Part shown: positions 1-8,788 of the stretch, piece after piece
How the letters are laid out: each line of letters starts with the position of its first letter
Numbering within the stretch: position 1 is the first letter of the stretch
From: Candidatus Gastranaerophilales bacterium
GTDB lineage: Bacteria > Cyanobacteriota > Vampirovibrionia > Gastranaerophilales > Gastranaerophilaceae
Assembly (NCBI GenBank): GCA_944322685.1
Contig: CALUPP010000009.1
Location: 1 to 42,490 of the forward strand
Direction: 5' to 3'
Length of the DNA: 42,490 bases
Notes under the pieces: model-generated
Seen by the model: the letters and a program-made list of their open reading frames with translations, nothing else
What the model was told of the DNA's origin: nothing
Databases searched by the model: none
Made by a program: the position numbers and the translations under genes

Positions 1-577
1 TGTATTTTTTGTGAATGTACTCAATTGAATCAGGAGTAAACGGTATTTCAGATAGTTGACTAAAAATTTGGCTTAAATCTTCTACCCCAAAGGTTTCGAA
101 TTTTACAATCTCGCTAAATCTGTCATATAGATGCTTGTAGCGTTCAAGTTTTCTATGCGCCAAGCCCATTCCGACAAAGACTATCGGGCAATCGGTTTTA
201 TCGTGGATATCTCTTAGGGTTTCGATGCTTTTGTAATTGTTCATCAGGTAGTCAATTTCATCTACAAAAATAATTTTCGGCTTTTGGCTCAGTTTGATAA
301 TCACAACATTGAAATTGTCCGAAGTCAAATATCGAGGGAGTTCGTCCATTTCTCTAACGATTTCTTCTACAAGCCATCTGCTTGTCATGAGGTTTGATGC
401 TCGAATGTAAATCCCATCATACTTGCAAGCAAGCCACAGTGCCGTTTGAGATTTCCCAAGCCCAGGTTCGCCATACACAAGTCCCATTTTAGGAATGTTT
501 TTGGGTTTGTTTTGTAGATTTTCAATTAAACCTATAAAGTTTCTGACGTTATTTGTTTTTACAAAGATTTTACGCAT
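1..577 (-). CDS. MuB/TniB-like AAA ATPase, partial (C-terminus outside window)
   Basis: The frame opens at the ATG at 577-575 and runs off the left edge after 192 codons. Residues 36-43 form a Walker A motif (GEPGLGKS), residues about 102-107 a Walker B motif (IIFVDE), and a following segment ending IVFVGMG fits sensor 1. This is the layout of the short AAA+ ATPases that partner DDE transposases (MuB, TniB, IstB relatives) and bind target DNA in an ATP-dependent way. The start overlaps the end of the transposase gene by 8 bp, so translation is probably coupled. The missing C-terminus prevents a firm choice between MuB and TniB. Confidence 0.8.
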   Translation of the reverse strand, partial: MRKIFVKTNNVRNFIGLIENLQNKPKNIPKMGLVYGEPGLGKSQTALWLACKYDGIYIRASNLMTSRWLVEEIVREMDELPRYLTSDNFNVVIIKLSQKPKIIFVDEIDYLMNNYKSIETLRDIHDKTDCPIVFVGMGLAHRKLERYKHLYDRFSEIVKFETFGVEDLSQIFSQLSEIPFTPDSIEYIHKKY

Positions 578-2315
578 AAAGCAATTCATACTCCTTTGTC
601 TTTTTAAATTCACTTATCCAAGGATTATCAGGGTCATTTTTTATCAAATATTCGTATTTTTCTGAATTATTTTTGAACAGTGTTTGAAGGCTATTTGAAT
701 GCGGTTTGAATTTGATATCCTGAACTTGGTTCAGAGGCTCTTGCAGAGCAGATTCTGAAATAAATTCAGAATGACATTTTAAAAACTTCATTTCATCATT
801 GGTCAATAATTTTTTAACAGAATTAATAGTTTTTCGTCTTAGCCTTTGCTGCTTTTGGATTTTTTGTTTGTAATCCTCTAAATCCTCAACCGTTCCTAAA
901 ATCTTTGCCATCGGATGGGTTTCGGTTACTCGCTCTGCGGTGCATAAGTATTCGCCCTTGGGGGTAAAGATCTTAACGCTTGTTAGATCAAACAGGTTGT
1001 ATTTTACCAGAACTTTTCCTCTCAACCCGTATAATCTTTCATCAAAATAATCACAATTCAAAAACCTGATACCGTTCCTTTGAATTGTTTTGACTTCAGT
1101 TGCCAGCATCAAATCGTCAAGCATGTTTATATCAATATTCTGCTTTTTGCGATTTTCTAAAACTTCTGCGATTGTCATATTAGGTGCATTTGTGCAGGGT
1201 TGAGAGTTCTTGAATTTAAGCCACATATCAATCATTTTGATTGTTTCTTCAATGGTTGGAATGTAATCATTATGCAAATTAGAATGAAATTTTTCATTTC
1301 TTTTCAAGTAAGCAGGTTTGTTGATAATTGATGAGCCGACGTAGCTTGGCATTAGTTTTTCAAAGCCTTCCTGAAATTCTTTGAAGAACCGTTCAATTAC
1401 TTTTGACCTTGCATTATATGGTCTTGCAAATACCGTTTCAATTCCGAGTTTGGCATAGAGTCCGTAAAAGCCAAGTTCCGTAAATCCTTTGTCGTCGGTA
1501 AAGTATTTTGCCCTAAATGCTCTGCCGTTATCTTGATAGACAATTTTCGGTATCATATCCAGATTAATAATTGCATTTCTAAGAGCCGAAGCAATGCATT
1601 GTGTGTTTTCTTCTAGCATAATTTCGTAACCGACAAGTGCTGTGGATTTCCAGTCCAAGAATCCAACCAAAGTCGCTCGACAAGGCTTGCCCGTAAACGG
1701 ATTAATCACTTGAAACGCCAGTTTATGACCGTCTGCAACTAAAATATCCCCGACATCAAGCAGGCTTGCATCTCTTTTGATATACGGTTCAACCTTGTCA
1801 GAAAGAGCTTTTTCACCGTCTCGTGCAAGCACCCATTTGTCGTAATTATTGTCCTTAAACCATTTTGCATATCGTCTGAATGTAATATCTGCGGGTATGA
1901 AACTTTGCCCTTGCTCTTTTAGCTTGTACTTGGTTAGAGCGGTTGCCTTGCCTATTGAAATACGATTAGGGTGCAAAAGCAAGCTCATAAAGATTTTTAT
2001 TTCTACGTCCGTCAAAACCGTTCTATATTCGTCTGCTTTAGAATATTTGTACTGAGGCAAAAGTTTTGTATAATCTTCTGTTCCGTTTAATATCGTATGC
2101 CAACGATGCAAACTTCCTCGTGATATTTTCCCTAGAATTTCAAACAAATGAGAATTTGAAGTATTATGCAATTTTACAAAATCATAGTCTGCTTGAAGTT
2201 TATTTGTTGATTTCTTTCTAAATTCAAGCCATTTGTGGATTAAATCTAATCTTGCGAGTGCTATTTGTTTACATTTCTCGGGTGTGAATTGAATTTGATT
2301 AGACAGGGAAGTCAT
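570..2315 (-). CDS. Mu-type DDE transposase (rve integrase core)
   Basis: This 581-residue protein has an N-terminal region with predicted helix-turn-helix character and an integrase-like core. The catalytic triad is readable as Asp195 (in LVADGHK), Asp262 (in VYQDNG) and Glu308 (in KVIERFF), followed by a Mu-transposase-like C-terminal domain. The family catalyses strand cleavage and transfer at transposon ends. I start it at the ATG at 2315 because an AAGGAG ribosome-binding site lies 7 nt upstream; a TTG two codons earlier sits too close to it. It overlaps the 66-residue ORF upstream and the ATPase downstream. The C-terminal 70 residues contain a translated palindromic repeat (719-777) in frame, so the reading frame has survived that insertion. 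Confidence 0.9.
   Translation of the reverse strand: MTSLSNQIQFTPEKCKQIALARLDLIHKWLEFRKKSTNKLQADYDFVKLHNTSNSHLFEILGKISRGSLHRWHTILNGTEDYTKLLPQYKYSKADEYRTVLTDVEIKIFMSLLLHPNRISIGKATALTKYKLKEQGQSFIPADITFRRYAKWFKDNNYDKWVLARDGEKALSDKVEPYIKRDASLLDVGDILVADGHKLAFQVINPFTGKPCRATLVGFLDWKSTALVGYEIMLEENTQCIASALRNAIINLDMIPKIVYQDNGRAFRAKYFTDDKGFTELGFYGLYAKLGIETVFARPYNARSKVIERFFKEFQEGFEKLMPSYVGSSIINKPAYLKRNEKFHSNLHNDYIPTIEETIKMIDMWLKFKNSQPCTNAPNMTIAEVLENRKKQNIDINMLDDLMLATEVKTIQRNGIRFLNCDYFDERLYGLRGKVLVKYNLFDLTSVKIFTPKGEYLCTAERVTETHPMAKILGTVEDLEDYKQKIQKQQRLRRKTINSVKKLLTNDEMKFLKCHSEFISESALQEPLNQVQDIKFKPHSNSLQTLFKNNSEKYEYLIKNDPDNPWISEFKKTKEYELLYA
719..777. repeat. Triple-hairpin palindromic element inside the transposase gene
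   Basis: Three perfect palindromes stand in a row: a 15-bp one at 720-734 (CTGAACTTGGTTCAG), a 13-bp one at 737-749 (GCTCTTGCAGAGC) and a 19-bp one at 753-771 (7-bp arms TTCTGAA/TTCAGAA). On the reverse strand the block is read in frame and adds residues beginning CHSEFISES to the transposase. It resembles the GAACTTGTTTC palindromes at 26591-26846 in this window and, in style, the coding palindromic elements known from Rickettsia. The resemblance to Rickettsia elements is by pattern only. Confidence 0.7.
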
Positions 2316-2499
2316 TTTCAATCTCCTTAATATAATCCAAGGCTATATCATATCTTTTGCCTTGTTTATCCACACAGGTTGCAAAATCTACATCACCATC
2401 GGCAAACTTATTTTTCCAAATACAAATTAATAGACCAATTTCTTTAGTTTTAAGATTTAAAATTTTTGTTTCAAACAATTGATAATCTTTTTCTGTCAT
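2299..2499 (-). CDS. Small hypothetical protein at the head of the transposon operon
   Basis: This 66-residue ORF begins at an ATG preceded by AAAGGAG at a normal distance and overlaps the transposase start by 17 bp, which argues that it is translated. It has no signal peptide or membrane segment and is rich in Lys, Asp and Glu. I do not recognise a domain. In Mu-like elements the first position is often a small regulator, but no helix-turn-helix is visible here, so no role is assigned. Confidence 0.6.
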   Translation of the reverse strand: MTEKDYQLFETKILNLKTKEIGLLICIWKNKFADGDVDFATCVDKQGKRYDIALDYIKEIENDFPV

Positions 2500-2560
2500 T
2501 GCATGCTCCTTTCGCTTGCATTGACATTAATCGCTCTCTTTTGGAAAAACATCAAGAGTC

Positions 2561-2743
2561 TTGTCTCAATCTCAGAGATATTTCGACACATATCAAACCA
2601 AAAGCAATTCAAACCGGACAATTCTTGCACTAAAAGTATCATGGCTAAAACTCAAATTCCATTGGAGATAGACGCCAAATTAAATTTAATATTCCAAAAT
2701 ATCAGTGAAATTTAGTGCAATAATTGAGACAAAAGTGCAAGAA
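2561..2743. repeat. Inverted motif copies near the transposon end
   Basis: TTGTCTCAAT at 2561-2570 recurs inverted at 2723-2732 (ATTGAGACAA). TTCTTGCACT at 2622-2631 recurs inverted at 2734-2743. TTGCACTAAA at 2625-2634 recurs inverted at 2711-2720. Multiple short binding-site copies in both orientations are usual at the ends of Mu-like elements, so these are plausible transposase-binding sites. The exact terminal dinucleotide cannot be called from one end alone. Confidence 0.5.
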
Positions 2744-2784
2744 ATGACCACCAAATCTCAATACCATAAATTTGCTTTAAACTC

Positions 2785-2943
2785 CTAACAACTCGGCTTT
2801 TTTACCCCAATATACCTATCCCAAATGTCCTGTGAAACTATAACCATCATTGGATTTGGATTTTTGCTCAATTGATAAAAAATTACTGAAGCAATAATGC
2901 CTAAAACTGTATAAACAATGAACTTAACCGTGGATTTTTTCAT
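2785..2943 (-). CDS. Small single-pass membrane protein, hypothetical
   Basis: This 52-residue ORF starts at the ATG at 2943. It has two N-terminal lysines followed by one hydrophobic stretch at about residues 7-23 and then a short polar tail with a Cys at the C-terminus. That layout fits a signal anchor with the tail outside the membrane. No ribosome-binding site is evident, and I recognise no family. It lies between the transposon end and tRNA-Ser and may be a chromosomal remnant or a genuine small protein. Confidence 0.45.
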   Translation of the reverse strand: MKKSTVKFIVYTVLGIIASVIFYQLSKNPNPMMVIVSQDIWDRYIGVKKPSC

Positions 2944-3030
2944 GAAAAATAAAAATTATTATCGATTTTGATGAAATAACCGGTGCTGATCTGTATTTTG
3001 TCTTGCTATTGTTTCAAAAAACCGGAAAAA

Positions 3031-3120
<90 letters not shown>

Positions 3121-3131
3121 TCGTTGATGTT

Positions 3132-3137
3132 ATTTTA
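3132..3137 (-). promoter_or_regulatory. Putative -10 element of tRNA-Ser
   Basis: TAAAAT on the reverse strand lies 11 nt upstream of the mature tRNA 5' end. It is part of the 12-base string TTAAAATAACAT, which also occurs as the -10 region of the SRP RNA promoter near 27832. The -35 position holds only a weak match (TTTATG, 17-nt spacer). Confidence 0.5.
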
Positions 3138-3171
3138 ACACAATCCGTTTAAAACATAAAGCAATTATCAA

Positions 3172-4647
3172 TTAAACATACATAACATGCTCAAAAATGT
3201 GATAAACATCCTGTGTGTAGTTGCGTGCGTGGTCAGCTGTGGAAAATACCCCGTCCCAGTGGCGTTCGCATTCTGTCCAGGCGCCGCCGGCCGACATTTG
3301 GTGGGGGTGCTCCATTGTTTCATGGGTGTTGATGTATGGTGAAAGCGGGAAAATGTCGTTTATTTGCATAAATGAAGGTAATTTCTGCCCGACATAGTCA
3401 TAACCCCACAAAATTGAGTTCAACCTGTTAAGACGCTGCTCGTAGAACATGCCGCCGTAGTCGTTGTCGTTAGAAACTTCGGGGCCGGCCGCATATTCAT
3501 CGTTCCATTTTTGTTTTCTTGATTCCCATTTGACGCTGTTTATGTCGTCGGCTTTTCCCCAGTCAGTTCCTGCGGTAAAGCCCATTTCTTTGTATTCGTT
3601 GTTGTCATTGCATTTTTCTCCGACAAAAGCAATGTCGCTTCTGCCTGTTTTTTGCCTAATTTCATAGAGAATGTAAGCCATTTGGGCTTTATTTGGCAAT
3701 TCACCTACACCGCAGTATCCGTTTCCGTCAATAATATGCTTTCCGCTGTCAAAATAAATGCAGTCAAACCCTAATTCAATCGCCCATGCGCAAGCATCGA
3801 TGTAGGCCTTTTCATGGTCATACCAGTTGAACTGATTTCCGTGAACTCTGAGCTGTCCAGCTGAAAGCGGCATTCTAATGCCGGTTTTGAAGCCCAATAA
3901 ATGTGCTAAATCGTTAAAGGCCTTTACTTGCTCATCTGCACCCATTTTTCCGTATAATCCGGGGCTTGTGAGGTTGTTGCTGATGCCTTCATGCAAATTT
4001 GCGCAATAAAGTCCGTTGTCATGCGTTGTTCCGTCTCCATAGATTGTCGGATAAAGCTGCGAAAGTACAATGCAGTTCGCAAAACTCTGCGGAGAGGTCG
4101 GAATCGCAGGCAAAAGCTTCATAACCCCAAAAAGCCCCTCTGAAATCCGGCCGTTTTCGTATTTTGCGACGAGCCTGGGGTTTATTTCAATATAATTGGC
4201 ATGCCTGCCCCATTTATCTCCATAGTTTGGCGAGGGGATATAGGGCGGAATTCCGGGATATTGGTCATTTGGCTTTGTAATTGTGCAAATCGACTGAATC
4301 GCCTGCTCCGGAGTCCTTTTAAGAAGCTCATTCGGTGCTGCGTTTACCCATTTTTTGTTTCCGACCCTGTAAATGTGCTCATGCGTCCAATTGTCTTCGT
4401 AAATATCGTTTCGTCCTGTGAGATTCCAGAATAATTTTTTCGCAGGCTGCCAATCGCCGTAATATCCTTTAAAATTAAGCATGGCCCGTTTCGTATTTGA
4501 GATTGCGGACGCGTATTTGAAATAATTTTCCGGATTTTTTGCGTTTTTGTAATTTTTCTTAGTCTTAACATCCTCACTCTTTGGTGAAGAGACAAAAATA
4601 TTATTACCCAGTATAGCGGGCATGACTTTTTGGATACCCTGACTCAT
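3172..4647 (-). CDS. Putative TIM-barrel glycoside-hydrolase-like protein
   Basis: This 491-residue protein reads like an alpha-amylase-clan barrel. A segment with LAHLLGFKTGIRMPLS is typical of a strand leading into the barrel. ELGFDCIYFDSG fits the strand bearing the nucleophile Asp, and DIAFVGEKC fits the next strand bearing the acid/base Glu. These assignments are inferred from pattern. The N-terminus (MSQGIQKVMPAILG) is not a signal peptide, so the protein is cytoplasmic or leaves the cell by a route other than Sec. The region near residues 40-150 is rich in Trp and Tyr, as in carbohydrate-binding surfaces. It precedes tRNA-Ser and follows the SLT/EF-hand gene on the same strand, 38 bp apart. 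The substrate is unknown. Confidence 0.55.
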   Translation of the reverse strand: MSQGIQKVMPAILGNNIFVSSPKSEDVKTKKNYKNAKNPENYFKYASAISNTKRAMLNFKGYYGDWQPAKKLFWNLTGRNDIYEDNWTHEHIYRVGNKKWVNAAPNELLKRTPEQAIQSICTITKPNDQYPGIPPYIPSPNYGDKWGRHANYIEINPRLVAKYENGRISEGLFGVMKLLPAIPTSPQSFANCIVLSQLYPTIYGDGTTHDNGLYCANLHEGISNNLTSPGLYGKMGADEQVKAFNDLAHLLGFKTGIRMPLSAGQLRVHGNQFNWYDHEKAYIDACAWAIELGFDCIYFDSGKHIIDGNGYCGVGELPNKAQMAYILYEIRQKTGRSDIAFVGEKCNDNNEYKEMGFTAGTDWGKADDINSVKWESRKQKWNDEYAAGPEVSNDNDYGGMFYEQRLNRLNSILWGYDYVGQKLPSFMQINDIFPLSPYINTHETMEHPHQMSAGGAWTECERHWDGVFSTADHARNYTQDVYHIFEHVMYV

Positions 4648-4685
4648 ATAAACATCAAAACATGAACAAAAAATAATTTGCTAGT

Positions 4686-5540
4686 TTATGCGGTTAATCC
4701 CAAAGTTTTTTTCTGCTTGTTTACATGATAAGCAAGGTCTTCTTTTGTGATTTTGCCGTCATGGTTGATATCCAGCCTGTAATTGTAATATTTGTCGTAA
4801 GCTGCCTCGCCTTTTGCCGCGACTACTTCTTTATTTGCATAAGCCGGCCTGAAAATCATCGCGTAGAGCGTTCCTGCGTCCAGTTTTTGTGAATCGGCGA
4901 TTTTGCTGCGTTTTTTTACAAGATTGAAATACTTAACAACATATTTTAGCTGCTCTGTATAGCTCATTTTTGAGATTTCTTCGGTTGTTGTGCCCAAATC
5001 CGCTGCTGCTGCCCGTCCAAACTGAATCAGCCCGACATTTCCAGAGCCTGCTTTGTTGTAAATTTCCGGTTTTAGCCCTGATTCGTTGTACATGACCGCA
5101 ACAAGGTCATTCGGATCGCAGTTTATCTCTTTTGCGGCTTTTTCTGTTGCTTCGATTTGTTCTTTTGTCAGCATTTTTAGTGCCTGCGGGTTTGTTATTT
5201 TTTCTTGCGGCCCTGCTGGCGGATTTTCGCCGGGGCTTGCGGTCGTGCCGCTATTTTCGTCTTTTTTTGTTGCGTCAATGAAAGATATCGTGCCTTTTTC
5301 GAATTCGGCAATCGATTTTGACATTTTTTCAAAGAAGCTATTAATAAAATTCATCAATCCGTCGCTGTTTGAGTTGTAATTCAAGTACGGCATTGTGTTC
5401 AGCCCGGAATTTCCCGACATCAGAAACGGCAGATAAAAACTCTGCATATTAATGGGCTGCGAAGCCGCCGGTTTGAGCATGTTGTTGAACATACTCATAT
5501 AGTTATTCGTTATATTTACGCTAAAATCCTCTTTTCCCAT
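4686..5540 (-). CDS. SLT-like lytic transglycosylase with EF-hand
   Basis: This 284-residue protein begins with about 115 low-complexity residues (Asn/Met/Ser, then a Gly/Pro linker). A lysozyme-fold domain follows with the catalytic Glu153 in YNESGLKP and the companion GLIQFG motif at 170-175. A calcium-type EF-hand loop lies at about 257-268 (DINHDGKITKED). The family cleaves peptidoglycan glycan strands. No N-terminal Sec signal is visible, which is odd for a wall enzyme. The upstream region holds the 34-bp motif shared with the L,D-transpeptidase-like gene. Its start is the ATG at 5540, preceded by GGGAGAAAA. Confidence 0.75.
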   Translation of the reverse strand: MGKEDFSVNITNNYMSMFNNMLKPAASQPINMQSFYLPFLMSGNSGLNTMPYLNYNSNSDGLMNFINSFFEKMSKSIAEFEKGTISFIDATKKDENSGTTASPGENPPAGPQEKITNPQALKMLTKEQIEATEKAAKEINCDPNDLVAVMYNESGLKPEIYNKAGSGNVGLIQFGRAAAADLGTTTEEISKMSYTEQLKYVVKYFNLVKKRSKIADSQKLDAGTLYAMIFRPAYANKEVVAAKGEAAYDKYYNYRLDINHDGKITKEDLAYHVNKQKKTLGLTA

Positions 5541-5560
5541 GAATATTTTCTCCCTATATT

Positions 5561-5594
5561 TATATAAAGTATTTTTTGCCGAAAAAATTGCCTT
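5561..5594 (-). promoter_or_regulatory. Shared 34-bp upstream motif, copy A
   Basis: The top strand reads TATATAAAGTATTTTTTGCC followed by GAAAAAATTGCCTT. It lies 20 bp upstream of the SLT/EF-hand gene start and inside the divergent gap to ugd. It matches 31601-31634 at 32 of 34 positions. On the reverse strand it contains GGCAATTTTTTCGG and an AT-rich block resembling a -10 region. A conserved promoter or operator is the simplest reading. Confidence 0.6.
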
Positions 5595-5638
5595 TTGTGT
5601 TAAAATTTATTCAGAATTCATCAAAATGGGAGTTTAAA

Positions 5639-6946
5639 ATGAAGCTTTGCGTGATTGGTACGGGTTATGTGGGTCTTGTTGCCGGAACTTGCCTTGCTTC
5701 AATGGGAAATGACGTTATTTGCGTTGATAAAGACAAAGAAAAGCTCGAAAACCTAAAAAAGGGCGTTATTCCTATTTATGAGCCGGGACTTGAGAGCTTG
5801 ATTTTGGAAAATGTACATGAAAACAGGCTGAAATTTTCTTCTGACCTTGATTTTGCAGTAAAAAACAGCAAAGTATGCTTCATCGCGGTCGGAACGCCCC
5901 AAAAAAGCGACGGTTCCGCTGATTTGAGCGCGGTTTTTGAAGTTGCGGAACAGATTGCGGACGCAATGAACGATTACAAGGTCGTCGTGAACAAATCCAC
6001 GGTTCCTGTGGGTACTTGCGAAAAAATAGCCGAAATTATCAAAAATAAGACCGATTGCGAGTTCGACGTTGTGTCAAATCCCGAGTTTTTGAAGCAGGGA
6101 GCGGCAGTTGACGATTTTTTAAAGCCCGATAGGGTCATCATCGGCGCTGAATCCGAAAAATCCGCTAAAATCATAAGCGAAATCTATTCTCCGTTCCTCA
6201 GAACGGGAAATCCTGTTATCACAATGGATATAAAATCCGCTGAAATGACGAAATACGCTGCAAACGCATTTCTTGCGGTTAAAATTTCTTACGCAAATGA
6301 AATCGCAAATATTTGCGAAAATATAGGCGCAAACGCCGAAATGGTGCGAAAAGGCATGTGCGCAGACAAAAGAATCGGCTCACAGTTCCTTTTTCCCGGG
6401 CTGGGCTATGGCGGATCGTGCTTCCCGAAAGATGTTAAGGCGCTTATGGCACTTTCAAAAGAAAAAGGCTACACTTGCGAGATGCTTACGGCTTGCGACA
6501 ATATAAATCTTCGCCAGCGCTACATTTTTATTAACAAAATCTTCAAAAAACTCGGCACTGACCTTTCAAAAATGACATTTGCGCTCTGGGGGCTGGCTTT
6601 TAAGCCGAATACAAACGACATGCGCGAGGCTCCGGCGATTACGATTATCAAAGAATTGACCAAAGCGGGCGCAAAAATTCAGGCATTTGACCCGAAAGCT
6701 GTTGAAACGGCAAAATCTATTTTCGGCAGCTCAATTTCATACGGAGATTCGGCCTATGAGGTTCTGGACGGGGCTGATGCGCTCATTCTGGCTACTGAAT
6801 GGAACGAATTCAGAAATCCGGATTTTGAACTGATAAAATCCAAGCTCAAAACCCCGCTAATTTTTGACGGCCGCAACCAGTATAACATTGATACAATGAA
6901 AAATTACGGTTTTGATTATGTTTGTGTGGGGAGGCGGCTCGAATGA
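5639..6946 (+). CDS. ugd: UDP-glucose 6-dehydrogenase
   Basis: This 435-residue enzyme oxidises UDP-glucose to UDP-glucuronate with two NAD+ in the cytoplasm. The Rossmann motif GTGYVGLV lies at 7-14, and the catalytic Cys261 lies in [10 protein letters not shown]. The substrate-binding segment with NPEFLKQG lies at about 147-154, and the C-terminal UDP-binding domain contains [19 protein letters not shown]. The length is normal. I start at the ATG at 5639 because GGGAG lies 6 nt upstream; an earlier in-frame start at 5576 would run through the shared promoter-like motif. Its stop overlaps the start of the next gene (ATGA), so it is coupled to UDP-xylose synthase. Confidence 0.95.
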   Translation: MKLCVIGTGYVGLVAGTCLASMGNDVICVDKDKEKLENLKKGVIPIYEPGLESLILENVHENRLKFSSDLDFAVKNSKVCFIAVGTPQKSDGSADLSAVFEVAEQIADAMNDYKVVVNKSTVPVGTCEKIAEIIKNKTDCEFDVVSNPEFLKQGAAVDDFLKPDRVIIGAESEKSAKIISEIYSPFLRTGNPVITMDIKSAEMTKYAANAFLAVKISYANEIANICENIGANAEMVRKGMCADKRIGSQFLFPGLGYGGSCFPKDVKALMALSKEKGYTCEMLTACDNINLRQRYIFINKIFKKLGTDLSKMTFALWGLAFKPNTNDMREAPAITIIKELTKAGAKIQAFDPKAVETAKSIFGSSISYGDSAYEVLDGADALILATEWNEFRNPDFELIKSKLKTPLIFDGRNQYNIDTMKNYGFDYVCVGRRLE

Positions 6947-7878
6947 AAAAGATTCTTGTTACAGGCGGTGCCGGATTCATTGGCAGCAACCTTTGCGAGC
7001 GCCTTTTGGACGAAAATTGCAGTGTAATTTGCCTTGACAACCTATTTACGGGCAAAATTGAAAATATTCAACATTTGCTCTCAAATCCGAATTTTGAATT
7101 TGTTGAGCATGACGTTGTTGATCCGTTTTCGGCAAAAGTTGATGAAATTTACAACCTCGCTTGCCCCGCAAGCCCGCCTCATTACCAGTTCGACCCGATA
7201 AAAACCTTTAAAACCTCGGTTTTGGGCGTTTTGAACATGCTTGAGCTTGCGCAAAGCTGCGGAGCAAGGATTTTGCAGGCCTCCACGTCAGAAGTTTACG
7301 GTGACCCAAAAGTCCACCCGCAAAAGGAAACTTACTGGGGAAATGTCAATATAAACGGTATCAGAAGCTGCTATGACGAGGGAAAACGCGCTGCTGAAAC
7401 GTTAATGTGTGATTTTCACCGCCAAAACAAAATCGATATAAAAATCATAAGGATTTTTAACACATATGGCCCGAGAATGGATGAAAATGACGGCCGCGTT
7501 GTTTCGAACTTTATTGTTCAGGCGCTGAAAGGTGAGGATATTACGGTTTACGGCGACGGAACGCAGACGCGTTCGTTCTGTTTCGTGGATGATTTGATTG
7601 AGGGGATGATTCGGATGATGAATTCAGAAAATTTCACCGGCCCGGTTAATCTGGGGAACGATTCTGAGCGTACAATCAATGAATTTGCCCAAAATATCCT
7701 CAAAATCACCGGCTCAAACTCAAAAATTGTTTACCGCCCGCTTCCGTCGGACGATCCGACGCAGCGCAGGCCTGATTTAACGCTTGCGGCTGAAAAACTC
7801 AACTGGCGGCCAAAAACCTCGCTGCATGACGGATTGTTAAAAACTATTGATTATTTTAAGCTGAAAATAAAGGGCTAG
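6943..7878 (+). CDS. UDP-glucuronate decarboxylase (UDP-xylose synthase)
   Basis: This 311-residue short-chain dehydrogenase-type enzyme converts UDP-glucuronate to UDP-xylose and CO2. The NAD motif GGAGFIG lies at 8-14. The family signatures [10 protein letters not shown] (about 113-122) and the YDEGK catalytic Tyr144/Lys148 are present, as is the stretch with [10 protein letters not shown] typical of UXS. The start at 6943 overlaps the ugd stop by 4 bp. An earlier in-frame codon at 6922 lies inside ugd and has no support. With ugd it gives a two-step route to UDP-xylose, presumably for surface polysaccharide. Confidence 0.93.
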   Translation: MKKILVTGGAGFIGSNLCERLLDENCSVICLDNLFTGKIENIQHLLSNPNFEFVEHDVVDPFSAKVDEIYNLACPASPPHYQFDPIKTFKTSVLGVLNMLELAQSCGARILQASTSEVYGDPKVHPQKETYWGNVNINGIRSCYDEGKRAAETLMCDFHRQNKIDIKIIRIFNTYGPRMDENDGRVVSNFIVQALKGEDITVYGDGTQTRSFCFVDDLIEGMIRMMNSENFTGPVNLGNDSERTINEFAQNILKITGSNSKIVYRPLPSDDPTQRRPDLTLAAEKLNWRPKTSLHDGLLKTIDYFKLKIKG

Positions 7879-7881
7879 GGT

Positions 7882-8766
7882 TTGGTTAAAGAGGCAAATT
7901 ATTTTCAGATAATTGAATGTATAAAAAATGAGTTTGATATTTTTGAAAAATGTTTCAAATCCCGCATAAATTGCGATATTCCCGAGCAATTCCGTGAAGT
8001 TTTGGAGCTTTATTTTTCCAAAAAGGGCAAACGAATCCGCCCTGCGTTGATTTTTCTGGTTTTGAGGGCGCTGGAGCTTGAAATTTCCGAAAAACATTAC
8101 CTTTTGGCGTTTGCGGTCGAGATGATTCACAATGCAACGCTGCTTCATGATGATATCATCGACAATGCGTTAATCCGCCATTCCCTCCCGGCGATTAATG
8201 TCGTGTATGACAGCAAAATGGCGGTTTTGGCAGGTGATTATCTTTTGTCTGCGGCTTTGAGGGCGCTTTGCGAGCTGGAGAATTCAAAAATCATAAAAAT
8301 TCAGACAAATTCGATTTCCCGTCTGCTTACAGGTGAAATCGGCCAGTATTTTGAGAAGGGAAAGCCGGTTTCGATAGAACAATATATCGAAAAATCCCAA
8401 AATAAGACCGCAGAACTATTCAAAGCCGGTATTTTGAGCGCTCTTGAGCTTTCGTCTTTTAATAATACCGCTGAAATTGAGCAATTTGCGCTGAATTTCG
8501 GCATTGCGTTCCAGATTCGTAACGATTTGGCAGGAATTGAGGACGATTTGAAAAACGGTTTGCAAACCGCGCCTGCGATTTTTTATTCAGAACATTCAAA
8601 AGACACGCCGACTTATTCAAAAATCCAAAATAGCCCGGCAATAGCGCAAACAAAGGAGCTTATCAGCTTTTATTCCGGTCGTGCTGTTGAAAATATCGGT
8701 TTTATTGAGGATAATTTGTTTAAAAATGCGATTATTGATTTGTGTAAAATCATAAATCAATGCTAA
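7882..8766 (+). CDS. Long-chain polyprenyl diphosphate synthase family protein
   Basis: This 294-residue protein of the all-trans prenyltransferase fold has an intact first Asp-rich motif, DDIID at 90-94, preceded by IHNATLLH as in octaprenyl/solanesyl synthases, which suggests a long-chain product. The second motif is degraded: where DDxxD is expected the sequence is NDLAG at 214-218, after FQIR. It may be a low-activity subunit of a heteromer or a divergent enzyme. It starts at a TTG 3 nt after the preceding stop, with AGGG just upstream. It is the third gene of the ugd-uxs-lepB cluster and could supply a lipid carrier or a quinone tail. Confidence 0.82.
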   Translation: MVKEANYFQIIECIKNEFDIFEKCFKSRINCDIPEQFREVLELYFSKKGKRIRPALIFLVLRALELEISEKHYLLAFAVEMIHNATLLHDDIIDNALIRHSLPAINVVYDSKMAVLAGDYLLSAALRALCELENSKIIKIQTNSISRLLTGEIGQYFEKGKPVSIEQYIEKSQNKTAELFKAGILSALELSSFNNTAEIEQFALNFGIAFQIRNDLAGIEDDLKNGLQTAPAIFYSEHSKDTPTYSKIQNSPAIAQTKELISFYSGRAVENIGFIEDNLFKNAIIDLCKIINQC

Positions 8767-8788
8767 AATATTTAAGGAGGATAGAAAT

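Larger units (their letters stand above)
1..2745 (-). mobile_element. One end of a Mu-type transposon
   Basis: Three overlapping reverse-strand genes (a small ORF, a DDE transposase and an AAA ATPase) form the transposition module of a Mu/Tn552-like element. In that family the MuA-type transposase cuts and joins the ends and the MuB-type ATPase chooses the target. The element runs off the left edge of the window. Its right end is not fixed precisely. Inverted copies of short motifs at 2561-2743 look like transposase-binding sites, and chromosomal genes (small ORF, tRNA-Ser) begin just beyond, so the boundary is probably near 2745. No target-site duplication can be checked because the other end is absent. 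Confidence 0.7.

Noticed and set aside
2479-2715. Forward 78-codon ORF near the transposon end
   Set aside because: It overlaps the ribosome-binding site and start of the 66-residue gene and runs through the inverted motifs. It has no ribosome-binding site of its own.
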